Shown here: positions 40,072 to 48,238 of the stretch, piece after piece | Layout of the letters: each line of letters begins with the position of its first letter | Position numbering within the stretch: position 1 is the first letter of the stretch | Assembly: GCA_963768765.1 (NCBI GenBank) | Contig: CAVYJK010000020.1 | Coordinates: 248,001-312,000 of the forward strand | DNA length: 64,000 bases | Source: DASWLF01 sp963768765 | Lineage (GTDB): Bacteria > Desulfobacterota > Desulfobaccia > Desulfobaccales > 0-14-0-80-60-11 | Direction of reading: 5' to 3' | Program-made: the position numbers and the translations under genes | Notes under the pieces: generated by a model | Told to the model about the DNA's origin: nothing | The model's database searches: none | The model's input: only the letters and a program-made list of their open reading frames with translations

Positions 40072-40809
40072 ATGATCGATGTCCACTCCCATATCCTGCC
40101 GGGCATAGATGATGGCGCCCGGGACCTGGAGGAGGCCCTGGAGATGGCCCGCCTGGCCGTGGCGGACGGCATCCGGGTAATGGTGGCCACCCCCCATCTT
40201 TTCAAGCACAAGTCCGTGGACCTTGCCGCCATCAACGAGAAGAGGGTCATCCTGGAGCACATCGATATTTTCAGAGATAGGTTGGCGGCCGAGGGCATTG
40301 CCCTGGAAATCCTTCCCGGCTGCGACGTTCCCTTGAGCGTGGAAGCCTTGAGCCTGTTGGCAGAGGACCAGGTGCTGACCGTCAATGATGGTAAGCGCTA
40401 TCTCTTGCTGGAGCTGCCCCACTTCTCCCTCCCGCCCTCCCTGGAGGATATCTGTTTCCGCTTGCAATCCCGGGGGCTCACCCCCGTCATCACCCACCCC
40501 GAGAGGCATCCGATCATTCAGGAGAGGCCCGATAGACTGGGGCGTTTGATAGATCTGGGGTGCCTGGCCCAACTGACCGCCGGCAGCCTGACGGGCGGCT
40601 TCGGACACCAGGTTGCCAGGGTTTCCCGGCAATTGGTGCAGAAAGGGTACATCCACCTGCTGGCCTCCGATGCTCATGACCCCCGGGGCCGGTCGCCGAT
40701 GCTTAGCAAAGCGGTGAGCGAACTGACCAGGCTGATCGGCCCTGAGCAGGCCCGGGCCATGGTCACCCGGACCCCCGAAAAGATCATCAATGGGGAGCCG
40801 GCCTTTTGA
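40072..40809 (+). CDS. PHP-type protein-tyrosine phosphatase (CpsB/CapC/YwqE family)
   Basis: 245 residues. Metal-binding start MIDVHSHILPGIDDGA (His5, His7), then ATPHLFKHK, ITHPERHPI and LASDAHDPRGRSP, the conserved PHP histidines and aspartates. Manganese-dependent phosphatase that removes phosphate from the tyrosine cluster of the Wzc-type kinase, so the two form a cycle controlling chain length. It is on the opposite strand, separated from its partner operon by transposase relics and the barrel protein gene. Its stop overlaps the start of the recombinase relic. Confidence 0.92.
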   Translation: MIDVHSHILPGIDDGARDLEEALEMARLAVADGIRVMVATPHLFKHKSVDLAAINEKRVILEHIDIFRDRLAAEGIALEILPGCDVPLSVEALSLLAEDQVLTVNDGKRYLLLELPHFSLPPSLEDICFRLQSRGLTPVITHPERHPIIQERPDRLGRLIDLGCLAQLTAGSLTGGFGHQVARVSRQLVQKGYIHLLASDAHDPRGRSPMLSKAVSELTRLIGPEQARAMVTRTPEKIINGEPAF

Positions 40810-41513
40810 TAGGACTCCAGCCACCTGGTCAGGCCCGGGAATTGGCGTGCCTCAACTTCATATTCAACAACGCAATTAGGAATGGAAAAGCGGAGCGCAA
40901 CCCGGTTCGGGGCGTGGAAAGGCCACCAGAGAACAATAAGCGGGACATGGTCTTAACCGCAGAGGAATATGCATGGCTTCTGGCCTGCTGCGCACCTCAC
41001 ATCAAGCCAATCGTTCAAGTGGCTTACCACACAGGTATGCGCCGGGGTGAGATTCTGAAACTCAGATAGGGACAGGTGGATTTGAAGGAAGGATTTCTAA
41101 GGCTACGGCCGGAAGACACCAAGACCAATGAGGGCCGTGAGGTGCCCCTGCATCCCGAACTGGTGCAGATGCTAAAGGTCATGCCCAGAGGTTTGCCGGG
41201 GGTGCAGGTGTTCACCCGCAATGGCAAGCCCATCAGTTGCATCCGGGACGGATTCGAGGAAGCGTGCAAAAGGGCGGGAATTGAGGCCTTCACCTTCCAC
41301 GATCTGCGCCACACCTTTGTTACCAATATGCGCCGGGAGGGGGTTCACGACTCTATTATCATGGCGATTACCGGGCACAAGACAACGGCCATGTTCAACC
41401 GCTATAACCATGTGGGGCGGGAGGAACTTAAAACCCTCTGGGGCAAGATGGGTAAAGTTGGACAGTATTTGGACAGTGGCCGGGATACCGGGGCCGTCAA
41501 CGAGAGGCTATAA
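40807..41513 (+). pseudogene. Tyrosine recombinase relic at the island edge
   Basis: Catalytic domain only. ACLNFIFNNAIRNGKAERNP leads into VQVAYHTGMRRGEILKLR (catalytic Arg), followed at once by an in-frame TAG near 41067; the frame continues GQVDLKEGFLRLRPEDTKTN, FHDLRHTFVTNM (His-x-x-Arg) and ITGHKTTAMFNRYNHV (His and nucleophilic Tyr). The N-terminal arm-binding domain is missing, the reading beginning at the end of the phosphatase gene. Its 3' end lies 22 bp from the tRNA-Leu repeat at 41535, where an island integrase would be expected. All catalytic residues survive. Confidence 0.8.
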
Positions 41514-41534
41514 ATGGCTAACTGCCTAATAGTA

Positions 41535-41590
41535 CTGGTGCCTGGGGCCGGACTCGAACCGGCACGGGGCGAACCCCGAGGGATTTTAAG
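41535..41590 (-). other. 3' fragment of tRNA-Leu(UAA): right attachment-like repeat
   Basis: Matches 8272-8327 at 55 of 56 positions, same orientation. The sequence beyond the anticodon loop (41591 on) does not give a tRNA 5' half, so no working tRNA is reconstituted here either. That is expected if a further element was later inserted next to it, with the intact gene beyond the window. The rest of the gap 41514-41854 holds nothing recognisable. Confidence 0.85.
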
Positions 41591-41854
41591 ACCGGATTTC
41601 GCCAAAAATCTTCTTCAGACCTTTCCATAACTTACTGATTGTATTGGATTATACAGGCATACTATTCAGTTGTATACCTATTAAAAACACCCCAAAAACA
41701 GAAGCAATGGGAAACTTTTGGGAAACTCTTGGGAACGTCTCAAAGGGATTTTCCTCCCGTCAACGTCTTTTTTCACTTTAAACGCTATTTTCACCATTTG
41801 GTGAAAACCATTAAGGTGATGAAAAATGATTGTCTCCTTTCGGACCGGGGCTTT

Positions 41855-42310
41855 CTATGGCCTCTTCAGCAAATTAGGATGATTTGCCTTCAGCCAATTG
41901 ATGGCTTCCTCTTTAAAGGCTTTGGCCTCTTCGAGAATTTCATCGGCTGTGGCATCGGATACTACCCCGGCGCGGTCATAATCAGTTACATTCCGAGTTG
42001 ATCGGCAAGAGTTAAAGTAATCGGCTCGCTCCTGGGCTTCCGGTCCCATAACCTCCGGTAAAATCTTGAAGGTTACCCAGTGATGACCTGATTTACCTGT
42101 CCGGTAGCCGGAAGCGTAAAGCACTATAGTCGCCAGCTGCAATGCTGCATTATAAGCTGTGGCGAAACGCCGGTCGGCTGAGATCTCTTTGATAGCCGCA
42201 TCGGCAAGATCCCGGTCCACTACTTTCAATAAATCCGCAACCTCGTTGACAGAGGTGCTATGCCGCTGCAGCCGGCCTTCATTCAGCCAGTTTTGCAAGT
42301 TCATCTTCAT
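41855..42310 (-). CDS. HEPN-domain protein (probable toxin of a HEPN/MNT pair)
   Basis: About 151 residues, mostly helical: NEVADLLKVVDRDLADAAIK, NAALQLATIVLYASGYRTG, and the C-terminal motif RSTRNVTDYDRAG, the R-N-x-x-x-Y variant of the HEPN active-site stretch. Such proteins are RNases kept silent by their MNT partner's AMPylation or binding. Start 42310 or 42304 lies inside the end of the MNT gene, so the two overlap by about 30 bp and are translated together. Confidence 0.75.
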   Translation of the reverse strand: MKMNLQNWLNEGRLQRHSTSVNEVADLLKVVDRDLADAAIKEISADRRFATAYNAALQLATIVLYASGYRTGKSGHHWVTFKILPEVMGPEAQERADYFNSCRSTRNVTDYDRAGVVSDATADEILEEAKAFKEEAINWLKANHPNLLKRP

Positions 42311-42923
42311 TGCCAATCAGCCAGATTTTGGGGCCCTTGATAACTTCGGTGATGAAATGGTGATTTTCTCGAGACTTTTTTTTGAATTCTTCAGGAGGAT
42401 AAACTACCGGATTAAATTCTCGGCCCAATTCGGATACAACTGAGGCCAGAAGCTTGGTCGTCTGCCGCAAGGATAATTCTCCCACCAGGAAGAGGTCGAT
42501 GTCACTTTGAGCGGTTTCCCTCCCCTGGGCCAGGGAGCCAAAGATGAAAGCCAATTTCACCTTATCCGCCAATGGGGCCAGGGCTTCTCGTAGCACATCT
42601 CCAAGAGCTACGGTCTTGAGGAAAACCCGCTTCAAATCCTCAAAAGCTGGGTGCATCCGGTCTGCTTTATAATAGACTATATTGCCGCGCTTAGTTTTGG
42701 TCACCAACCCGGTGCGTTCTATCCGCTTCAGGGCTCTCTGGACTTGGACCAGTGCATTCCCCGTGGTTTCCACAATGCCGCGCTGGTAAAATTCTGTTTC
42801 TGGATGAAGCAGGAACAGGGATAAGACCTTGACCAGGGTAGGATTAGGGAATAGTTCAGCCAGGGTCGAAAGCTGACTACACTTTGTTGTCGATTGACTA
42901 CGATTTGTTGTCAATTCGTGCAT
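42279..42923 (-). CDS. MNT-type nucleotidyltransferase with N-terminal winged helix (probable antitoxin)
   Basis: 214 residues. Residues about 20-90 form a winged helix (FYQRGIVETTGNALVQVQRA then LKRIERTGLVTKTKRGNIVY), followed by the minimal nucleotidyltransferase motif FIFGSLAQGRETAQSDIDLF with GS and SDxDL metal-binding residues. The HTH implies that it autoregulates the pair. The first codons after ATG 42923 consist of a 21-bp repeat in two copies, which looks like an operator inside the coding start. Confidence 0.82.
   Translation of the reverse strand: MHELTTNRSQSTTKCSQLSTLAELFPNPTLVKVLSLFLLHPETEFYQRGIVETTGNALVQVQRALKRIERTGLVTKTKRGNIVYYKADRMHPAFEDLKRVFLKTVALGDVLREALAPLADKVKLAFIFGSLAQGRETAQSDIDLFLVGELSLRQTTKLLASVVSELGREFNPVVYPPEEFKKKSRENHHFITEVIKGPKIWLIGNEDELAKLAE
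42874..42915 (-). promoter_or_regulatory. Two 21-bp tandem repeats at the MNT gene start
   Basis: Units 42874-42894 and 42895-42915 differ at three positions. Each has GACTAC and TTGTTGTC halves, related as an imperfect dyad. A 21-bp spacing equals two helical turns, fitting two dimers of a winged-helix regulator on one face of DNA. The repeats keep the reading frame (seven codons each), so they are compatible with translation from 42923. Confidence 0.5.
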
Positions 42924-43585
42924 GAATGCAATTAATCATGATGAGTAGCTTTTGTAAAGCAAATATCCGAATAGACATCGGCCTCATTTACTAAGGCGGT
43001 GACTCAATCAGGTAACCAGGTCGCGCAAACCGCCAGCAGGGGTGTCAGGTCTGGGGCTTAGGCATGAAACTCTCTGCGCAGCCGGGTCCAATCATTCATC
43101 CCATCCTCCGGATCCGAAATGCGTGTAAGGAGTCAGGGCCAGGAAAATGAAATCTTGCGTGGATTTGAGGGAACTTGCCCCCTGATCTCCTGCATGCGAA
43201 GCAACCTATCTGCCTGTGAACCCTTTATCTATCGGAGTTTTATGGGTGAGGCCCATCCAAATTAACCTCAAAAAACACTCAGTATCGATCAAACCTACTC
43301 AGCGACCTACTCAGCGTCGCTACGACCTTTACCTCCTCCAGAACTGCCATCTTGGTTTCCGGATCAATCTTACGGCGTTTCGTTTCATACTCACCACCTG
43401 AGACATTATACTCGCTTAGCTTTATGTCTCAGCTCCAAGGGGAGCAGTATAGAGTATGGTCAATATCTGGGGAAACGTAATGTTTCGTCTAAATTTGTGC
43501 TATCATGCGCTTATAAGACGAATTGGCTTGGAGAAGTTGAAGCGTCTACTTGATTAAATTGATTAACAAGAGGAAGAGAGGGAAC
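42924..43585. other. 660-bp gap without a supported gene
   Basis: Short open readings exist (for example near 43216-43401) but none has coding character or a recognisable product. The only structure seen is a dyad TGAGACAT...ATGTCTCA at 43399-43431 with a 17-nt loop. Likely contains the promoters of the HEPN/MNT pair and of the DsrE-like gene (TATAAG near 43512). Confidence 0.5.
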
Positions 43586-43939
43586 ATGGTTGAGGCTCCA
43601 ATTTCCGAAAGTGTGGTGGTAATATGGTCTTCGGGAGATCGGGAAGTTGCCAAAAAAATGGTTTTTATGTACACCAAGAACTCCAAGCTCAAGGGCTGGT
43701 GGGGTCGCGTTAGGCTAGTGGTCTGGGGCCCTTCATCCCAACTACTGTCCACGGACCTGGAGCTTCAAGAGGAACTGGAAGATTTGAAGGCGGCAGGAGT
43801 TGAACTCCAAGCGTGCAAAGCCTGCGCGGATCTTTACGGGGTAACCGATAAGCTCAAGTCGCTGGGCATCGAAGTCATTTACATGGGCGCTCCCCTAACC
43901 GAGATGCTGAAAACGGGCTGGACCTGCCTCACCTTTTAA
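43586..43939 (+). CDS. DsrE-family protein
   Basis: 117 residues. ESVVVIWSSGDREVAKKMVF opens a DsrE/F-like alpha/beta fold; VRLVVWGPSSQLLSTD and LKAAGVELQACKACADLYGV carry the conserved cysteine of the family. Members relay sulfur or occur as single proteins of unknown role in sulfate reducers. Start 43586 is behind GAGGG. It stands alone; no dsr genes are near. Confidence 0.75.
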   Translation: MVEAPISESVVVIWSSGDREVAKKMVFMYTKNSKLKGWWGRVRLVVWGPSSQLLSTDLELQEELEDLKAAGVELQACKACADLYGVTDKLKSLGIEVIYMGAPLTEMLKTGWTCLTF

Positions 43940-44177
43940 CCAAGGCTGGGGGCTGAGCCGGGATCCGAGGAAAACTATCTGAAATTATCGATCATCGAGG
44001 AGCATCTTCATGAGCATCGGATCGATTCCAAGCTGGCAGGCGAGGATTTGAAGTAAATAAGCCAAACGCAATCATCTTTGCATTAGGCCAATTAAGACTT
44101 CCTCCTTATGAGATTTGGACTGATGGGATTCGGAGCCAAATCGTAAATTCGCAGTGCGAAAAGTAAGGAAAAATAAG

Positions 44178-44825
44178 ATGATCCTGGCAATCAACGGTAG
44201 CCCCAAACCCAAAGGCAATCTGTACCGCATGCTGGACAAAGTGGCCCGGGACACCGGCCATGACTATGAGATGGTGCACCTGGCCAAGCTCAACATCAGA
44301 CCCTGCATCGGCTGTGTGAAATGCGCCGACAACAATCGCTGCGTGCAAAACGATGACATGGCTCCTCTCTATGATAAAATTGTGGCCGCGGATGCCCTGA
44401 TTGTGGGGCCTGTGGTGTATTTCGGCCAGGCCAACGCCTTTACCCACACCTTCCTGGAGCGCCTCTTTCCGCTGCGCCATGTGGAACTCCAAACCATGGG
44501 CAAACTGGCTGCGGTGGTGTGTGTGGGAGGGAACGAAGCCGAAAAGGTGGTGCAGGACGTGTCCCACCAATTGAGTAGCTATCTTGAGTACCGGGTGGTG
44601 GGCTCGGTTTTCTTTAACAGCGCCACGCCCCCCTGCTTCATTTGCGGCCACGGCACTACCTGCAGACAGGGCGGGCCGGCGCGCTGGATGACCCCGGAAG
44701 AATTTGAGAATTTTACGGAAATCACCCCGGAAATGTTCCAGAACTTTGAGGATTACCCGGAGGTGGTGAAGGCCTGCGAACTGCTCTCCCGGGAACTCAA
44801 GGAGGCGATAAGTCATAAGCTGTAA
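44178..44825 (+). CDS. Iron-sulfur flavoprotein / NADPH-dependent FMN reductase-like
   Basis: 215 residues. Flavodoxin-like FMN loop ILAINGSPKPKGNLYRML, then a compact cluster RPCIGCVKCADNNRCVQNDD that can hold a [4Fe-4S] centre as in Isf-type proteins, and GPVVYFGQANAFTHTFLERL. A second cysteine set (PCFICGHGTTC) follows near residue 160. Likely a cytoplasmic electron carrier. Start 44178 has AAGGAAA upstream; the reading from 44154 lacks a site. Confidence 0.85.
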   Translation: MILAINGSPKPKGNLYRMLDKVARDTGHDYEMVHLAKLNIRPCIGCVKCADNNRCVQNDDMAPLYDKIVAADALIVGPVVYFGQANAFTHTFLERLFPLRHVELQTMGKLAAVVCVGGNEAEKVVQDVSHQLSSYLEYRVVGSVFFNSATPPCFICGHGTTCRQGGPARWMTPEEFENFTEITPEMFQNFEDYPEVVKACELLSRELKEAISHKL

Positions 44826-45171
44826 GCTCCTTAATGCGCAATCGAGAGGATCTGGAAGTGTTTCACTATCCAAATATTACCTACAACTTTTCCGGGTTTG
44901 GGGATAAGTGTCTGGTTTGGCAAGTTAACAAAGCTCTTAACTTGGGAAGAAGGCCTGATCTGCACATCAGAATTTTTTTAAACTGAATCTAAGAGAAAAA
45001 TCTTGACAATTTCAGAGAATCTATGGGATTTAAATCCAAATATCATCTTTACTCTAAATTTCCAGCAGTCTAAGTGTAGCATTCTCTGCCATTTTCTCGG
45101 AGGAAGCTATGCCTTATCAAGTAGGCCCTCAGCATACCCATACCATGTACTCCTCGAAAAAGGAGCATTTT
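44826..45171. other. 345-bp gap with weak terminator and promoter-like sequences
   Basis: A short hairpin CTGAT-ctgcac-ATCAG followed by AATTTTTTT at 44955-44979 may terminate the flavoprotein gene. TTGACA at 45003-45008 could be a -35 box for the lipoprotein gene, but no convincing -10 box follows at standard spacing. No gene seen. Confidence 0.4.
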
Positions 45172-46671
45172 ATGCGGAGACCAACACTCGGCCTCTTGCT
45201 GTTCGTCCTTATCTGCGCCGGCTGCTCTTATATCATGCCCCCCCAAAAAATCCCCCTGGACCGGCGAAATTATATTGATGCCGTTTCCACTTCCTGGAAG
45301 GAACAGCTCCTCACTAATCTGGTTAAACTGCGTTACGGGGACACCCTGACCTTCCTGGAAATGACCTCCGTCAATACCAGCTATGCTCTGGAGGCCAATT
45401 TTTCGGCTAATTATACCACCCCGTGGCATTTCCTCTATGGAACTACCGGGGCTCGCAATACGTTTGTGGGCGGCGGCGGTCTTACTTACTCAGACAAACC
45501 CACGATCTCCTACGCTCCCATCCGGGGCGAGGCGTTATCTAAGACCCTGATCATGCCCATAGACCCGTCCAAAATTTTAAAGGGTCTCCAGACCGGCTGG
45601 CGGGCGGATTACGTCTTCCCCTGCTGCGTCAAAAACATCAATGATCTTCAAAATCGCCAGGACGCTGATTTTTTTATCCTCGTGCAGCTCTTCCGCGATC
45701 TCAGGCAGAATGGCGTCATTCGGATCACCATCGACGAAGAGAAGAAACCGACCAAATATGATGTTACGGTGCATCTGCAGGATAAAATCCGGCAGGAGCA
45801 AGGGAGGAGCGAGCCGGGAGAGAAAGCGGGCGGCAAGGCGGGGATGAAACCCCAAAAGGCGAAGCAGACTGAGGCGGAGGCGGACAAACAAAAAGAGGCG
45901 GAGGACACGATTGGTTTATTGGTGTTGGATAAGGGTCGCGCTCAGCGCGCCAAATCGGAAGACAAAGTCAAGGAATTCAAGAGACTCTTGTGGCCCGACG
46001 CCTCGCCCCAGGGAAAAGGCTTGTACAGCAATTGCAGTGAATGTCATGGCGAAAAGGGGGACGGCAAAGGTCCCATGGCCTCCACCTATGATCCCAAGCC
46101 CGCTAATTTCCACGATCACCAGTTCTGGATGAGCGACGTTGACCAGAAGATCGACCAGGCCATTACCTCCGGCCACGGCCGGATGGCCAAGCGTAACCTG
46201 AAACCCGAGGAGAAAAAGGCAGTCATCTCTTACCTCAAACAAGCCTTTGGGAGGTATGAGGTATATAAAATCATCGATGGCAACCAACAGCCCCGGCCAT
46301 CAGACCCCTACTGTGACAAAATTATCCTGCAAACCCGCTCAATTTTACAGGTCTTCACGATGCTCGCCGATTTCATCGCAGTGCCCCAGGAACACCTTTC
46401 CGAAAACAGGGTCCAAGAAAGTGATTTGCCGAGTAAAGGAAAAGAACCTTTGAATGGGCCGGTCGACAACAAGATTATGTTCAAAATTGAATCCAGCAAA
46501 GAATGTCCCCAAGACACCTTTGTCGCCATGCAGCAGCGCGGCTATTGGTTCTATATTAATGATAAAGACTTTGATTCTAAAGAAGTTTTTTCCGGCATAG
46601 CAGGAATCTTATCCATGTCGGAGCCTGGCACCAAAGAAGGAACGCCGGTGCTCACCTTGCCGGTGCAATGA
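45172..46671 (+). CDS. Lipoprotein with an embedded class I cytochrome c domain
   Basis: About 499 residues. Lipoprotein signal MRRPTLGLLLFVLICAGCSY (lipobox ICAGC). The N-terminal half (STSWKEQLLTNLVKLRYGDT) and the C-terminal part (SILQVFTMLADFIAVPQEHL) look like one uncharacterised lipoprotein family. Between them is a charged linker (about residues 210-270) and a mono-heme domain GLYSNCSECHGEKGDGKGPM (C288, C291, H292) with HGRMAKRNLKPEEKKAVISY supplying the methionine ligand region. Envelope-anchored redox or sensing role inferred. Start 45172 sits behind AAGGAG. Confidence 0.78.
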   Translation: MRRPTLGLLLFVLICAGCSYIMPPQKIPLDRRNYIDAVSTSWKEQLLTNLVKLRYGDTLTFLEMTSVNTSYALEANFSANYTTPWHFLYGTTGARNTFVGGGGLTYSDKPTISYAPIRGEALSKTLIMPIDPSKILKGLQTGWRADYVFPCCVKNINDLQNRQDADFFILVQLFRDLRQNGVIRITIDEEKKPTKYDVTVHLQDKIRQEQGRSEPGEKAGGKAGMKPQKAKQTEAEADKQKEAEDTIGLLVLDKGRAQRAKSEDKVKEFKRLLWPDASPQGKGLYSNCSECHGEKGDGKGPMASTYDPKPANFHDHQFWMSDVDQKIDQAITSGHGRMAKRNLKPEEKKAVISYLKQAFGRYEVYKIIDGNQQPRPSDPYCDKIILQTRSILQVFTMLADFIAVPQEHLSENRVQESDLPSKGKEPLNGPVDNKIMFKIESSKECPQDTFVAMQQRGYWFYINDKDFDSKEVFSGIAGILSMSEPGTKEGTPVLTLPVQ

Positions 46672-46764
46672 GCCAACGGAGAACTACTGGTGAGCAATCT
46701 TGGCAGGTGGATGCCGTAAAAGGGGTAGGGCTCCGGGTGGTGAGGAAGTGGAGGGGAATTTCTC

Positions 46765-47697
46765 ATGCAAGAGCTTTTAGGGCGCTGGCTGGTTGACCCC
46801 ACCTTCGACAAACTCCTCCTGATCCTGGGGGTGTTGTTGTTGGTACGCCTGGCGGTGTACCTCCTGAACCGTTACCTGGCCCGGGATATCCAGGACCCCC
46901 AAACCCGCTACCGCGTCCACAAGTTTCTCTCCCTGGCGGGCTATGCCGCCGTCATTCTCTTCCTGGCCATCCTCTTTAGAGACGTCCTCTCCGGGCTGGT
47001 GGTGGGCCTGGGGGTGGCCGGGGCCGGGGCAGCCTTCATTTTCCAGGAGGTCCTGGTCAACTGCGCCGGCTGGCTGGCCATTTCTTTCAGCCGGCTCTAT
47101 GCCCCCGGTGACCGCATCCAGGTGGGCGCCATCCGGGGCGACGTCATCGACATCAGCGTCCTGCGCACCACCCTCATGGAGTGCGGCGTCTGGGTGGAGG
47201 CCGATCTCTTCACCGGCCGCATCGTTCGCATCCCCAACAGCACCATCTTTAAGGAGCCGGTGATCAACTACTCCGCCGACTTTCCCTTCCTCTGGGATGA
47301 GATCACCGTGCCCGTGAAACACGGCGACGACCACCAGCTGGCCCGCCGGATACTGGAAGACGTGATCAATGAGATCGTCGGCGATTACGTCGGCCACGCC
47401 AAAAAGGCCTGGAAAGATGCGGTCAAGAAATACTTCATCGACGCCTCCTTGATCGACTCGGCGGTGACTATGGTCTTCACCGACAACTGGATCGAATTCA
47501 AGGTGCGCTATATTGTGGATTACAAGAAACGCCGCAGCATCAAGGACCGCATCTTTTCCCGCATCCTGGAGGAGTTCGCCAAGACCCAGGGCCGCGTCAC
47601 CATCGCCTCGGGCACCTTCCAACTGGTAGACCCACCTGTCTTCCAGGTCCAGGTTTCCTCATCTTCTCCGCCAGGGCAAAAAGGCTCAAATCTGTGA
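46765..47697 (+). CDS. MscS-family mechanosensitive channel
   Basis: 310 residues. Three membrane helices (LLLILGVLLLVRLAVYLLNR, AGYAAVILFLAILFRDVLSG and the pore-lining GLGVAGAGAAFIFQEVLVNC), then a beta domain APGDRIQVGAIRGDVIDIS and a cytoplasmic alpha/beta domain. Unlike E. coli MscS the C-terminal region is longer and charged, as in many deltaproteobacterial paralogues. GGAGGGG precedes the ATG. It is the last gene before the phage-derived repeat. Confidence 0.92.
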   Translation: MQELLGRWLVDPTFDKLLLILGVLLLVRLAVYLLNRYLARDIQDPQTRYRVHKFLSLAGYAAVILFLAILFRDVLSGLVVGLGVAGAGAAFIFQEVLVNCAGWLAISFSRLYAPGDRIQVGAIRGDVIDISVLRTTLMECGVWVEADLFTGRIVRIPNSTIFKEPVINYSADFPFLWDEITVPVKHGDDHQLARRILEDVINEIVGDYVGHAKKAWKDAVKKYFIDASLIDSAVTMVFTDNWIEFKVRYIVDYKKRRSIKDRIFSRILEEFAKTQGRVTIASGTFQLVDPPVFQVQVSSSSPPGQKGSNL

Positions 47698-47788
47698 ACG
47701 TTGTCCTCTTCTTGTGGCCAGGAAAGGCCGAGATGCTTTAGGGGATAGGGCGGAAAATTGCCTAAGAAGTAGCTTTCAACAAATCAGT

Positions 47789-47813
47789 CAGTGGACCGCG
47801 CCGCTGATTTTTT
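47789..47813 (+). terminator. Intrinsic terminator after the MscS gene
   Basis: Stem CAGTGG-accgcg-CCGCTG followed by ATTTTTT. It lies about 95 bp after the channel gene's stop. Confidence 0.6.
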
Positions 47814-47874
47814 CATTCTTAGAGTGCGAGATTACTGCCTCTATCAACGCTCAAAACTCCAATTAAGAATAGCG

Positions 47875-48016
47875 GATATGGTTATCATAGCTGTATCTCA
47901 GACCCTGCCAGGAGTTTGTTAACCTTCTCCGTGTTCGCCTTCACTTCCAGAACTGCCACCAGCGCTTCGGCGGCTGTCTCAGAATCTCAAATATCTTATT
48001 GGCCGCCCGGGTATTG
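47875..48016. repeat. 142-bp direct repeat, left copy
   Basis: Matches 57900-58041 with five mismatches in 142 bp. Contains the last 25 codons of the outer-spanin-like gene and 66 bp beyond its stop. Everything between the copies (48017-57899) is non-phage cargo. Confidence 0.9.
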
Positions 48017-48066
48017 CCTGCCTCCAGGTCGGCAAAGGTCTGTTGCGGGTCTTTGTGGCCGAGCAT
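47941..48066 (-). pseudogene. Chimera: tyrosine-recombinase tail joined to spanin C-terminus
   Basis: A 41-codon minus-strand reading. Its first half, MLGHKDPQQTFADLEA, resembles the LGHKDP motif at the end of tyrosine recombinases; its second half, GNTRAANKIFEILRQPPKRW to WQFWK, is the end of the outer-spanin-like protein at 57966-58310 (there WQLWK). The junction coincides with the edge of the 142-bp repeat. It looks like the recombination point that placed the cargo in the prophage. Not expected to be functional. Confidence 0.55.
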
Positions 48067-48238
48067 TTGTCACCGCCCTACGAGAACGCCGATGTACCTC
48101 GGAGGCCTGTTTAAACCGCATGGTTGTCGTGGGTTAGAGGACAGAAAGGTTAAGAAAATGGCGTCATGAGAAAGAGATTCCCGCGAATAGTCCCGCGAAT
48201 TATCCATCACTCCGTGATGGTGATGCTGTCAGTTCATG

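Noticed and set aside
41639..42001. 120-codon plus-strand reading beside the tRNA fragment
   Set aside because: Overlaps the HEPN gene on the opposite strand and has no recognisable product.
46777..47622. 281-codon minus-strand reading opposite the MscS gene
   Set aside because: Asp/Gly-rich shadow of a well-conserved channel gene.
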